Positions 35,827-46,431 of a stretch of DNA of 64,000 nt are shown here, one piece after another. This DNA is from Desulfobaculum xiamenense (lineage in GTDB: Bacteria > Desulfobacterota > Desulfovibrionia > Desulfovibrionales > Desulfovibrionaceae), in NCBI RefSeq assembly GCF_011927665.1, contig NZ_JAATJA010000002.1:248001-312000 (forward strand), read 5' to 3'. The notes beneath the pieces are model-generated. The model was given only the letters and a program-made list of their open reading frames with translations, did not search any database and was not told where the DNA came from. A program made the position numbers and the translations under genes. Numbering within the stretch: the stretch's first letter is position 1; each line of letters begins with the position of its first letter.

Positions 35827-37209
35827 TTATTTCCTTCGAGGAAGTTCCACCTGTTTGGCTCGGGTGACGGCAAGGTGTTTGGGGCTGACGTCGCGGGTGA
35901 TGACCGAACCTGCGCCCACCAGCGCGCCTTCGCCCACGGTCACCGGTGCCACCAGCGCTGTGTTGCTGCCGATGAAGGCGCGGTCGCAGATGGTGGTCTT
36001 GTGCTTGTTCACGCCGTCGTAGTTGCAGGTGATGGTTCCCGCACCGATGTTCACGTCCGTGCCGACCTCGGTGTCGCCGAGGTAGGTCAGGTGGCTGGCC
36101 TTGGAGCCGTGGCCCAGCACGGCCTTCTTCATCTCCACGAAATTGCCGACCTTCGATTCGTCGCACATGACGGCCTGCGGGCGCAGCCGCGCGTAGGGGC
36201 CGACCTGACAGCCGTTGCCCACAGTCGAGCGTTCGAGGTGGCTGAAGGGCTTCACCTGTGTGCCTTCGCCGATGACGCAGTCCGTGATCCAGCAGTGCGA
36301 GGCGATGGACGTGCCGGAGGCGACGCGCGTAGCGCCGTAGATTTCGCAGGGCCCGTGCAGTTCGCAGCCGGGCGCGATCTGCGCGCGGGGGCCGATGACC
36401 GCCGACGATGGCGAGTGGATGCACACGCCGGAGTTCAGCAGAGCGTCCACGATGCGCGAGCGGATGAGCTCCTCGGAGCGCACCAGTTCGGCCGGGCTGT
36501 TCACGCCGAGAAGCTGGGGATCCCTGCCGCCGGAGGTGGCCGTCACGACGAGGCCGTCGGCCACGGCGAGGGACACGAGGTCCGTGATGTAGAATTCGCC
36601 GCTGGCGTTGGTATTGCTCAGCCGGGGCAGAAGGTCGGCCACGGCCGACATGCGCAGCCAGTAGATGCCCGCGTTGATCTCGCGGACCTCGCCGCCGTGG
36701 ACGGCGGGATCGAAGTCCTTGGCCTCCACGATGGCCCGCACGCGGCCTTCGGCGTCGCGCACGACGCGGCCGTATGCGCCGGGGTCGTCGAGGGTCAGGC
36801 TCATGAAGGCGACGTCCGCCCCGGCGTCCACGGATTCGCGCACAAGGCGTTCGAGGCTTTCAGAGGGGACGAGGGGCGTGTCGCCATTGGCCACGAGTAC
36901 GTAGTCGAGACCGGCGGCCTCAAGGGCGGGCCATGCCTCGCTCAGCGCGTGGCCGGTGCCGAGTTGGGCGGTCTGCATCACGAAATGCTCGGCGGGGACG
37001 TCGGGGAAGGCCGCGCGGACCATGTCCGCCCCGTGGCCGATGACTGTCCACACGCCGCGCAGGCCGAGGCCGTCGAGGGCGCGGTGGATGTACCACAGCA
37101 TGGGTTCGCCGAGAATGGCGTGCAGCACCTTGGGTTTGTCGGAACGCATGCGCGTTCCCTTTCCGGCGGCCAGGACCAGCGCCCCGGCATTGAGAGTCGC
37201 GTCGATCAT
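35827..37209 (-). CDS. glmU: Bifunctional UDP-GlcNAc pyrophosphorylase / glucosamine-1-phosphate acetyltransferase
   Basis: Makes UDP-N-acetylglucosamine for peptidoglycan and lipopolysaccharide. The 460-residue protein has the nucleotidyltransferase motif LAAGKGTRMRSDKPKVLH (residues 12-29) and GTGHAL near 85. From about 255 it has left-handed beta-helix hexapeptides, with the acetyltransferase catalytic region LTYLGDTEVGTDVNIGAGTITCNYDG near 370. Slightly divergent within the second domain but all key motifs are present. It lies 45 bp before the ZapB-like gene on the same strand. Confidence 0.96.
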   Translation of the reverse strand: MIDATLNAGALVLAAGKGTRMRSDKPKVLHAILGEPMLWYIHRALDGLGLRGVWTVIGHGADMVRAAFPDVPAEHFVMQTAQLGTGHALSEAWPALEAAGLDYVLVANGDTPLVPSESLERLVRESVDAGADVAFMSLTLDDPGAYGRVVRDAEGRVRAIVEAKDFDPAVHGGEVREINAGIYWLRMSAVADLLPRLSNTNASGEFYITDLVSLAVADGLVVTATSGGRDPQLLGVNSPAELVRSEELIRSRIVDALLNSGVCIHSPSSAVIGPRAQIAPGCELHGPCEIYGATRVASGTSIASHCWITDCVIGEGTQVKPFSHLERSTVGNGCQVGPYARLRPQAVMCDESKVGNFVEMKKAVLGHGSKASHLTYLGDTEVGTDVNIGAGTITCNYDGVNKHKTTICDRAFIGSNTALVAPVTVGEGALVGAGSVITRDVSPKHLAVTRAKQVELPRRK

Positions 37210-37317
37210 GTATCGGTTCCTCGATTGTCTTCGATGGGTATCGGGTATGCGGTCGCGGCGAGTCCGCCGCGTACCAGTGAGCCTTTACTCTTCGTTCGGT
37301 GCGCTTGTCCAGTTGGG

Positions 37318-37800
37318 CTAGCCGGGGAGGGCGACGCCCTCGATGGTCAGCAACAGGCGCTTGAGGTCGAGCCCGAGGGAATATCCGCCGAGTCCGCCTG
37401 CCGCGAGCACGCGGTGGCAGGGGATGAGAAGCGGCCAGCGGTTGGTGGCCATGGCCCGGCCAACAGCGCGCGCGGCGCGGGGGGAGCCTGCGCGCGCGGC
37501 CAGTTCTGCGTAGGTGACGGTCTCGCCACGGCCCACCGTGTCGCGAAGGGTGACGAGCACCGTGCGGGTGAAGGGCGAGAGGCCGTGCATGGCGTAGGGG
37601 ATGCGGGGCCACGCGACGTCCTCGCCGTTGACGTAGGCGCTAAGCGCCTGCTGGAGCAGTGCTCCGGCGTCGGTGAGCTGTGGCGAGGGAGTGCGTTCGC
37701 CGCGCGCGGAGAGTTCCGTGCGCAGAAGGACGCCGTTGTCCCAGTGCAGGTCGAGGGCGAGGGGGCCGGCTGCGATGCATTCCGTGCGGCGGGTTCTCAT
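37318..37800 (-). CDS. ogt: Methylated-DNA--protein-cysteine methyltransferase
   Basis: Suicide repair protein that removes O6-alkyl groups from guanine. The 160-residue protein has the DNA-binding helix region VTYAELAARAGSPRAARAVGRAMATNRWPLLIPCHRV with the acceptor cysteine in PCHRV (about residue 126), followed by GGLGGYSLGLDLKRLLLTIEG. It has no Ada regulatory domain. It overlaps the upstream radical SAM gene by 4 bp (ATGA) and so is translationally coupled. Confidence 0.94.
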   Translation of the reverse strand: MRTRRTECIAAGPLALDLHWDNGVLLRTELSARGERTPSPQLTDAGALLQQALSAYVNGEDVAWPRIPYAMHGLSPFTRTVLVTLRDTVGRGETVTYAELAARAGSPRAARAVGRAMATNRWPLLIPCHRVLAAGGLGGYSLGLDLKRLLLTIEGVALPG

Positions 37801-38765
37801 GGCGCGACGTCCTCCGGATGCGGGATGGTGGGGTCGAATATCGTCGGGATGGGCGCGTGCGGTGCCAAGGCCCGGCTCTGCCAGGTGTCGGCGGCGGCGA
37901 GCGCCCGGTTTATGGCGTTGTGGATTTCCCGCTTGTCGGCGGCCCAGTCCGGGGCGACGAGTTCGCCCGGTGCGGGGTCGGCGGCGAGGCGGTGGATCAC
38001 GATCTCTGGCCGCAGCAGTTCAAGTGCACCGATGACGCTTTGTATATAGGTATTGAGCGATGGAGGACAGTAGTTTTCCTCTTTGAACATGCGCTCCATG
38101 GGCGTGCCGGTGCAGACGTAGAGGTTGTGGAGCTTCACGCCGCGCACGGGCAGCGCATTCACGAAGCGGGCGCTACGCAGGAAGTCGTGCGGGCCTTCGC
38201 CGGGCAGCCCCATGATGATGTGGGCGCACACGGCGAGCCCGCGATCGGCGGCGGCGTGTGTGGCGCGGGCGAAGGCGGCGGAGTCGTGCCCGCGGTTGAT
38301 GCGGCGCAGGGTGTCGTCATTGGACGACTGGAGGCCGAGATCCAGCCAGACCTCGGGCAGCGGCAGCGCGGCGAGCAGGTCGAGCTTGTCGTCGTCGAGG
38401 CAGTCGGGCCGGGTGCCGATGCACAGGCCGACCGCACCGGGCAGGCTCGTGATGCGCGACAGGACGCGTTCGAGCCGTTCGATGGGGCCGTAGGTGTTGG
38501 AGAACGACTGAAGGTAGGCGATGAAGCGGTCCGTGTGGTGCTTCGCGCCGAGCTGAGCGCGCCAGCGGTTCCATTGTCCCTCGATGTCCATGCCGTCGGC
38601 ATGCAGCCCCGTTCCCGAGCCCTGGCCGTTGCAGAATGCGCAGCCCCGCCGCGAGAGCGTGCCGTCGCGGTTGGGACAGGTGAAGCCCGCGTCCAGCGGT
38701 ATCTTGCGGATGCGGGTGCCGAAGCGGCGGTGCAGGTGGGCCGAGAGGCCGTGGTATCGGTTCAT
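37797..38765 (-). CDS. TIGR01212-type radical SAM protein (YhcC-like)
   Basis: A 322-residue radical SAM protein. The cluster ligands lie in FTCPNRDGTLSRRGCAFCNGQG (residues 28-49): one Cys, then CxxC 12 residues on, as in the YhcC group rather than the usual CxxxCxxC. The core has IGTRPDCLDDD, WLDLGLQSSND and HIIMGLPGEGP. The function of the family is not known. It starts divergently from mreB with about 140 bp between. Confidence 0.88.
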   Translation of the reverse strand: MNRYHGLSAHLHRRFGTRIRKIPLDAGFTCPNRDGTLSRRGCAFCNGQGSGTGLHADGMDIEGQWNRWRAQLGAKHHTDRFIAYLQSFSNTYGPIERLERVLSRITSLPGAVGLCIGTRPDCLDDDKLDLLAALPLPEVWLDLGLQSSNDDTLRRINRGHDSAAFARATHAAADRGLAVCAHIIMGLPGEGPHDFLRSARFVNALPVRGVKLHNLYVCTGTPMERMFKEENYCPPSLNTYIQSVIGALELLRPEIVIHRLAADPAPGELVAPDWAADKREIHNAINRALAAADTWQSRALAPHAPIPTIFDPTIPHPEDVAP

Positions 38766-38797
38766 CGAATGTGCCAGAATGATTTTGGAAACGAACC

Positions 38798-38825
38798 CTT
38801 GCCTGATGCCGGGCGTTTGTATACT
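38798..38825 (+). promoter_or_regulatory. Candidate promoter for the mreB operon
   Basis: CTTGCC (38798-38803), 16-bp spacer, TATACT (38820-38825), about 85 bp before mreB. The -10 box is good and the -35 moderate. Confidence 0.5.
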
Positions 38826-38893
38826 AACTCATGGTGACGACGCTGGCTGAAACCGGATTGTTTCAGCTCATCGAAATTCCACGAATTCATTGA

Positions 38894-40802
<1,909 letters not shown>

Positions 40803-40811
40803 GGGGCGAAC

Positions 40812-41276
40812 ATGCATCCGCTTGTCTGGTGGACGGGCTTCACCGTTGCGGGCATCTGGCTGCAACGGCTGGTGCCCGGCGTGGATTTCCTCGCGCCGGG
40901 GCTGGTCATCCTCATGCAGGAGCGCCGCGTGCGCTCCGCCGTGTGGATGGGCCTGTTCTGGATGTTCGTCATCGAGGGCACATCCGGCCTCGCGTTCGGC
41001 ACGGGGATTCTCTGGTATGCGGCGCTGGTCGGGGCGTTTCTCGCCGGGCGCGGCGTCTTTGAGTCCACGAATTTCCTTTTCATAACCCTCATCGGGCTGT
41101 TCCTCGGCGTCTGGCATATTGCGCTTACCGAACTCATGGTGCAGTTGCAGGACCTTGCCGTGCCGTGGCACAGGCTTCTTCTGGAAGGCCTGTTGCAGGC
41201 GGGATTCTTCCCGGTCCAGTGGGGTCTTACCTACTCGATGTATAAGAACTGGGTACGATATGGCAGCCCAATTTGA
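40812..41276 (+). CDS. mreD: Rod shape-determining membrane protein MreD
   Basis: A 154-residue integral membrane protein with about five helices and MreD character (MQERRVRSAVWMGLFWMFVIEGTSGLAFG; FPVQWGLTYSMY at the C-terminus). The family is weakly conserved, but position between mreC and mrdA is decisive. A GGGGGCG stretch precedes the start; it overlaps the start of mrdA by 17 bp. Confidence 0.88.
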   Translation: MHPLVWWTGFTVAGIWLQRLVPGVDFLAPGLVILMQERRVRSAVWMGLFWMFVIEGTSGLAFGTGILWYAALVGAFLAGRGVFESTNFLFITLIGLFLGVWHIALTELMVQLQDLAVPWHRLLLEGLLQAGFFPVQWGLTYSMYKNWVRYGSPI

Positions 41277-43047
41277 ACCTGAAGGTCAGGCCCCTCCGCG
41301 CTTCGGCCTGTTCCTGCTGCAGGCGCTCATATGGGGGCTCTTTGGCCTGTTCGTGCTGCGTTTCTGGTACCTTCAGGTCCACAAGGGCGAGGAGTTCGCC
41401 CAGAAGGCCCGGGACAACCAGTTGCGGCAGGAACTGCTGCACGCTCCCCGAGGGCTTATCCGCGACCGAAACGGCGTGCTCGTGGCCGTCAATCAGCCCG
41501 CCTACGCGCTGGGACTGATCCGCGAGGATGTGCGCGACGTGAAGGCCACGCTGGACCAGATCGCCGTGTGGACCGACATTGACCTCGCGACCCTTGAGGC
41601 GAAATACGCCAAGGGGCGGCGTCGGGTGAAGCCCTTCGAGCCGCTCATCCTCGTGCCGGACCTCTCCTTCGAGCAGGTGGCGCGTATCGAATCCAACGCC
41701 CTGTTCTGGCCGGGACTCGAAATCGTGGTCCGTCCGCGTCGCTATTACCCGCAGGGACCGCTTCTGGCTCATGTGCTCGGCTACGTGGCCGAGGCCAACG
41801 AGGAAGAGTTGGAGAAGGACCCGACCCTGAGCCTCGGCGACAACGTGGGCAAGGGCGGTCTGGAGTTTACACTCGAAGAGCGCCTGCGCGGTGCCAAGGG
41901 CTTGCGGCAGCTCGAAGTGGACGCCACCGGTCGTCGCCTCAGCCAGCACGTCATGCGCCCGCCCAGAGCTGGCGAGGACCTGCGCCTGTCCATCGACCTC
42001 GAACTGCAGGCGCGTTGCCACGAGATGCTTGAGGGGCAGGCCGGTGCCATCGTCGTGATGGAGCCATTTTCCGGCGAGGTGGTGGCCTTCGTCAGCCAGC
42101 CGAGTTACGACGCCAACTGGTTCGTGACCGGTCTTTCCGGCCCGCAGTGGGAGAAGCTGCGCGACGACCCCATGCATCCGCTGCAGAACCGTGTGGTGCA
42201 GAGCGCCTATCCGCCCGGCTCGGTCTTTAAGCTTGTGGTGGGCGGCGCGGCGTTGGTCAACGGGGTGTCCCCGTCCGAGCGCGTGTACTGCTCGGGGCAG
42301 GTCAAGCTTGGGCGGCACATCTTTCGTTGCTGGAAGAAGCACGGTCACGGTCATATCGACTTTCTGCAGGCCCTCACCCAGTCCTGCGACGTGTACTACT
42401 ACGAGATGGGCAGCCGTCTCGGCGTGGACAAGATAAGCGAGTTCGCCATGACCTGCGGCTTCGGCCACAAGACGGACATCAGTCTGCCGCATGAGAAGGG
42501 CGGGCTGATCCCCACGCGCGAGTGGAAGCGCAGACGCTTCGGTGAGTCATGGCAGGGCGGCGAGAACCTGAACCTGGCCATCGGGCAGGGCTATACGCTG
42601 GTCACCCCGTTGCAGGTTGCGCGCTTCATCGGCGCGCTGGTCAACGGTGGAGACATCCTGCGTCCCACGCTGCTCGCCGGTGGCGAACCGGAGCGGCAGG
42701 GGCACCTGCCACTGACCGACGCACAGCGGCAGCTTCTGGTGCGGTCCATGGTGGAGACCGTGGAGCAGGGAACGGCGCGTCGGCTTAAGCGGCGTGATGC
42801 CGTCATCGGCGGAAAGACCGGCACCGCGCAGGTGGTGCGTCTCAAGCTCAAGGCAGGGGACGTGCGCCGCAAGTTGGAGGAGATGCCTTACGAGGAGCGC
42901 GACCACGCGTGGCTGGCGTCCTTCGGCGAGAAGGACGGCAAGACCTACGTGGCGGTGTGCATGGTGGAGCACGGCGGACACGGCGGCTCCGCGGCCGGCC
43001 CCATGCTCAAGGGCGTGTACGAGCACCTTTTCGGGAAGCAGAAATGA
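41260..43047 (+). CDS. mrdA: Penicillin-binding protein 2 (elongasome transpeptidase)
   Basis: Cross-links peptidoglycan in the lateral wall with RodA. The 595-residue protein has a membrane anchor (about residues 16-37), a pedestal domain (RGLIRDRNGVLVA near 60), and a transpeptidase domain. Its active-site serine lies in YPPGSVFKLV (SxxK, about residue 322), with the SxN-type motif SCDVYYYEMG near 378 and KTGTAQVV near 523. The start MAAQFEPEGQ at 41260 lies inside mreD; the upstream part of the frame is not protein-like. Confidence 0.96.
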   Translation: MAAQFEPEGQAPPRFGLFLLQALIWGLFGLFVLRFWYLQVHKGEEFAQKARDNQLRQELLHAPRGLIRDRNGVLVAVNQPAYALGLIREDVRDVKATLDQIAVWTDIDLATLEAKYAKGRRRVKPFEPLILVPDLSFEQVARIESNALFWPGLEIVVRPRRYYPQGPLLAHVLGYVAEANEEELEKDPTLSLGDNVGKGGLEFTLEERLRGAKGLRQLEVDATGRRLSQHVMRPPRAGEDLRLSIDLELQARCHEMLEGQAGAIVVMEPFSGEVVAFVSQPSYDANWFVTGLSGPQWEKLRDDPMHPLQNRVVQSAYPPGSVFKLVVGGAALVNGVSPSERVYCSGQVKLGRHIFRCWKKHGHGHIDFLQALTQSCDVYYYEMGSRLGVDKISEFAMTCGFGHKTDISLPHEKGGLIPTREWKRRRFGESWQGGENLNLAIGQGYTLVTPLQVARFIGALVNGGDILRPTLLAGGEPERQGHLPLTDAQRQLLVRSMVETVEQGTARRLKRRDAVIGGKTGTAQVVRLKLKAGDVRRKLEEMPYEERDHAWLASFGEKDGKTYVAVCMVEHGGHGGSAAGPMLKGVYEHLFGKQK

Positions 43048-44159
43048 CCCCCATCGATCGACGCATACTGCTGCACATCAACTGGTCCCTCGTGGGCCTG
43101 ACGCTGCTCCTCTTCGGTGTGGGCGTCATGAATCTCTATTCGGCCAGTGGCTTCCGTCTCGAGGACGGCCTGTCCCTGAATCCGTTCTACAAGAAGCAGT
43201 TCCTGTGGGGGCTTATGGGCTTCGGCGGCATGATCACGTTCATGCTGTTCGATTACAGGCACTTGAAGACGCTCGCCGTACCCATGTTTCTGGTCACACT
43301 TTTGCTGCTTCTTTGCGTGCCGGTTTTCGGCAAGGTCATCTACGGCGCGCGGCGCTGGCTGGATCTCGGCTTCTTCAATCTCCAGCCGAGCGAAGTGGCG
43401 AAGATCTCCATCCTGCTCATCGGGGCCAAGCTGCTCTCCAAGGGGCAGCGTCCTCTGGACTGGCTCCAGTTGTTCGGCGTGCTGGCCGTGGGCATGGTGC
43501 CTGCCGGGCTCATCATATTGCAGCCCGATTTGGGGTCAGGCCTGTCCGTACTGCTGTTGCTTGGCGGATTGGTGCTGTATCGCGGCATCCAGATGCGGGT
43601 GTTCAAGCCGCTGATGATTCTTGTGCCCGTATTGCTGCCGATGTCGTGGTTTTTCCTGCACGACTACCAGAAGCGACGCATTCTCACCTTCCTTGACCCA
43701 GGCAACGACCCCCTTGGTGCGGGCTATCACATCATCCAGTCCCAGATTGCCATCGGCTCCGGACGCCTGTGGGGTAAGGGATTTCTGAGCGGCACACAGA
43801 GCCAGCTGCGTTTTCTGCCCGAGAAGCATACGGACTTCGCCATCGCGGTGTTTGGCGAGGAGTGGGGCTTCATCGGGTGCATGTTTCTCCTTTCCCTTTT
43901 CTGTCTCTTCCTGTATCAAATCTACCTCACGGCGCACGACGCAAAGGACCGATTCGGCAGCTTTCTCGCCGCCGGGGTCTTTTTCTATTTCTTCTGGCAG
44001 ATACTGATCAACATGGGCATGGTTCTTGGACTCATGCCGGTGGTGGGAATACCCCTGCCGTTCATCAGCTACGGCGGCAGTGCCACTGTCGTGAATCTGA
44101 GCCTCATCGGACTCGTGTTGAACGTTTCCATGCGCAGGTTCGTGTTCAAGCGCGCCTAG
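43044..44159 (+). CDS. rodA: Rod-shape SEDS glycosyltransferase RodA
   Basis: Membrane glycan polymerase partner of PBP2. The 371-residue protein has about ten helices and SEDS signatures: NLQPSEVAKISILL near 112, LQPDLGSGLSVLLLLGGLVLYRG near 160 and GLMPVVGIPLPFISYGGSATV near 330. It starts at the ATGA overlapping the mrdA stop, with GGGAAG before it. Confidence 0.96.
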   Translation: MTPIDRRILLHINWSLVGLTLLLFGVGVMNLYSASGFRLEDGLSLNPFYKKQFLWGLMGFGGMITFMLFDYRHLKTLAVPMFLVTLLLLLCVPVFGKVIYGARRWLDLGFFNLQPSEVAKISILLIGAKLLSKGQRPLDWLQLFGVLAVGMVPAGLIILQPDLGSGLSVLLLLGGLVLYRGIQMRVFKPLMILVPVLLPMSWFFLHDYQKRRILTFLDPGNDPLGAGYHIIQSQIAIGSGRLWGKGFLSGTQSQLRFLPEKHTDFAIAVFGEEWGFIGCMFLLSLFCLFLYQIYLTAHDAKDRFGSFLAAGVFFYFFWQILINMGMVLGLMPVVGIPLPFISYGGSATVVNLSLIGLVLNVSMRRFVFKRA

Positions 44160-44216
44160 ACCATTCGGCGGCGTGCGAAACGGACTGCGGAGAACCTCTC
44201 GCAACGGAGAGCGACC

Positions 44217-44642
44217 ATGGCGCGCGACGAGATCAACGCCTTTCTGGGTAGCGGAACCACGTATCAGGGGCGTCTGGAATTCAAGGGTTCCGTCCGCATC
44301 GACGGCAGCTTCAATGGCGAGGTCGAGTCGGAGGGGACTCTGGTCATTGGCCGTGAGGCGCATGTCGAGGGCACGCTGCATGTCGGCCAGCTCATCGTCA
44401 GCGGCCGGGTGAAGGGCGAGGTGCGGGCGCTGGCCAAGGTCGTCCTGCACAAGACCGCCAATTTCGACGGAAGCATGTCCACGCCCGTGCTGATGATGGA
44501 GGAAGGAGCTGTTCTCGAAGGACAGGTCAGCATGGGTACGAAGAAGACGGAGAAGCCCGTCGATGACGCCCGTAGCGGTGCAACGGGTTCCACTGTCGGT
44601 CTCGCCACTGCAACGCGACCCACACTTGCAGTGACGAAATGA
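44217..44642 (+). CDS. Bactofilin (polymer-forming cytoskeletal protein)
   Basis: A 141-residue bactofilin: a central beta-helix of short repeats (YQGRLEFKGSVRIDGSFNGEVESEGTLVIG..., about residues 15-105) between disordered ends. Such proteins form membrane-associated filaments and often localise wall enzymes. A GGAGAG site precedes it. Its place at the end of the mreBCD-mrdA-rodA operon supports a role in cell shape. Confidence 0.92.
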   Translation: MARDEINAFLGSGTTYQGRLEFKGSVRIDGSFNGEVESEGTLVIGREAHVEGTLHVGQLIVSGRVKGEVRALAKVVLHKTANFDGSMSTPVLMMEEGAVLEGQVSMGTKKTEKPVDDARSGATGSTVGLATATRPTLAVTK

Positions 44643-44722
44643 AGCACAATACGGTTCTCCATTGTACCCGCTCCGAAAATGCAGGAATAGCCGTCGTTAA
44701 CACGTCGATTTAGAAAAATGTT

Positions 44723-44751
44723 TTGACAGGGTACCTGAAATCGGCTAAAGC
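44723..44751 (+). promoter_or_regulatory. Candidate promoter of the atpF'-atpF-atpHAGDC operon
   Basis: TTGACA (44723-44728), 17-bp spacer, TAAAGC (44746-44751), 46 bp before the first gene, in an AT-rich stretch. The -35 is perfect and the -10 moderate. Confidence 0.6.
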
Positions 44752-44796
44752 CCGTTTGACTTTGCTCAATAATTCACAACCTCCGAGAGGGCGCGT

Positions 44797-45213
44797 ATGA
44801 TTGATCTCGATATCACCTTTTTTATTCAGTTTGTGAACTTCGTGGTCACGTTGATTGTTCTGAACTTTCTTCTCATCCGCCCCATCCGGGAAATCATCAA
44901 GAAGCGTAATGACCGGATGTCCGGCTGTCTCGAGGATGCCGAAAAGTTCAATGCCTCCTCTCAGGAGAAGCTGAAGAACTATTCCGCAGCGCTCGAAGAG
45001 GCTCGCCGTTCCGGTGTCGAAATTCGCAATGACCTCCGTGAAGGTGGCGTTGCGGAAGAGAAGGGCATCATCGAAGCCGCCAATGCCAAGGCCGCTGTCG
45101 CACTCAAGGCCGAGCGCGACGCTGTCGCCGCCGAGATCAAATCCTGCATGGACGATCTCAAGGCCCAGGTCAACGGCATGGCTGGCAAGGTCGTTGCCAA
45201 GGTGCTCGGCTAA
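44797..45213 (+). CDS. F0F1 ATP synthase subunit b' (first b-type subunit)
   Basis: A 138-residue peripheral-stalk subunit: one N-terminal helix (FFIQFVNFVVTLIVLNFLLIRPIREII), then a long charged coiled coil. It lacks a signal peptide, unlike the next gene. Two different b-type subunits in tandem imply a b/b' heterodimeric stalk, as in cyanobacteria and many deltaproteobacteria. First gene of the F1 operon. Confidence 0.9.
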   Translation: MIDLDITFFIQFVNFVVTLIVLNFLLIRPIREIIKKRNDRMSGCLEDAEKFNASSQEKLKNYSAALEEARRSGVEIRNDLREGGVAEEKGIIEAANAKAAVALKAERDAVAAEIKSCMDDLKAQVNGMAGKVVAKVLG

Positions 45214-45300
45214 TCACGCGCAAGAGGCGAAACCCCACGGGGCTTCGCCTTCACGTCTTTTGCTCAAGCCAAAGAACCGGATGGAAAGGAGGGTTTCGCG

Positions 45301-45879
45301 TTGAAAGGGCTTAAACGAATCGTGCCGGCTCTGCTGCTCGTACTGGCAGTGGCATCGGTCGCTTATGCGTCCGAGGCCGGCGGCGCGCACGGCGGACACG
45401 GGCTGAACTGGAAGGACTTCCTGCTCCGTGTCGTCAACTTCGTCATCTTCATCGGCATTATCTACAAGTTTGCCGGAAAGAAGATCGCCGAACTCTTCGT
45501 CGGGCGCCGCAAGCAGATCGAGACCCAGCTGGCCGACTTGGCCGACCGTCGCGAAGAGGCCGAGAAGAAGCTGGCTGAGGTCGAGAAGAACATCGCCAAC
45601 ATCGAGCAGGAGCGCGAGGCCATCCTGGCTGAGTTCCGTGCGCAGGGCGAGTCGCTCAAGGCATCCATCATCGAGGCTGCAAAGCTGAATGCCGAGAAGA
45701 TCACCGCCCAGGTCAAGCTCACTGCCGAGCAGGAGCGCCGCGCAGCCATCCAGTCTGTGCGCGCCGAAGTGGCGGAGCTGGTTGTCGAGGCTGCTGAAAG
45801 GCTCCTGACGGAGAAGCTCTCCGCCACCGAGCACAACAAGCTCGTCGACGACTCATTAAAGAAGGTGGTGCTCAATTGA
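45301..45879 (+). CDS. atpF: F0F1 ATP synthase subunit b, TTG start and signal-peptide-like N-terminus
   Basis: A 192-residue stalk subunit starting at TTG (45301), preceded by AAGGAGG at good distance; no in-frame ATG fits. The N-terminus (KGLKRIVPALLLVLAVASVAYASEAGG) looks like a cleavable signal peptide, followed by the true membrane anchor DFLLRVVNFVIFIGIIYKFAG (residues 40-60) and a coiled coil. The delta-binding end overlaps atpH by TTGA. Confidence 0.94.
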   Translation: MKGLKRIVPALLLVLAVASVAYASEAGGAHGGHGLNWKDFLLRVVNFVIFIGIIYKFAGKKIAELFVGRRKQIETQLADLADRREEAEKKLAEVEKNIANIEQEREAILAEFRAQGESLKASIIEAAKLNAEKITAQVKLTAEQERRAAIQSVRAEVAELVVEAAERLLTEKLSATEHNKLVDDSLKKVVLN

Positions 45880-46427
45880 TTGCCAATATCGTAGCACGCA
45901 GATACGCCCGGGCGCTGTTCACCATTGGACAGCAGAAGGGCGCCTCCGAAATCGAGACGTACGGCAAGGACCTGGCTGGATTCAGTGCCGTGCTGGAGAG
46001 CAACCCGGATCTTCTTCGGATCTTCCGGAACCCCATCTTCAGCATCGACGAGAAGAAAGCCATCGTGGAGAAGATTCTGTCTAAGCTGGATCCCAATCCC
46101 ACCGTCAGGAACTTCCTGTTCCTGCTGGCAGACAAGGGACGCCTGTCCATCCTGCCGGATATCGAAGCCTACTTTGGTGTTCTGCTGGACGATGCCCGCG
46201 GTGTCGTTCGTGGTGAACTGGTCACCGCGACGCCCCTCGAGCAGGCCCGGCAGGACGAGGTTCTCAAGCAGCTTGCCGAGCAGCTGGGCAAGGAGCTGGT
46301 GCTGGACTTCGCCACCGATGCCGGAATCCTCGGTGGCGTGGTGCTCAAGGTAGGAGACAAGATTTTGGATGCTAGCTTGCGCGCTCAGCTTCACGGTATG
46401 AAAGAACAGATCAAAAGGGGTGAGTAG
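45876..46427 (+). CDS. atpH: F0F1 ATP synthase subunit delta, TTG start
   Basis: A 183-residue protein linking F1 to the stalk. The N-terminal helical bundle ([19 protein letters not shown]) and C-terminal [27 protein letters not shown] are family-typical. Translation starts at TTG overlapping the atpF stop (TTGA), with AAGAAGG upstream, so it is coupled to atpF. Confidence 0.95.
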   Translation: MIANIVARRYARALFTIGQQKGASEIETYGKDLAGFSAVLESNPDLLRIFRNPIFSIDEKKAIVEKILSKLDPNPTVRNFLFLLADKGRLSILPDIEAYFGVLLDDARGVVRGELVTATPLEQARQDEVLKQLAEQLGKELVLDFATDAGILGGVVLKVGDKILDASLRAQLHGMKEQIKRGE

Positions 46428-46431
46428 GGCC

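Noticed and set aside
35764-38049. 761-codon frame opposite glmU, ogt and part of the YhcC-like gene
   Set aside because: Antisense shadow running through three genes that have clear family motifs.
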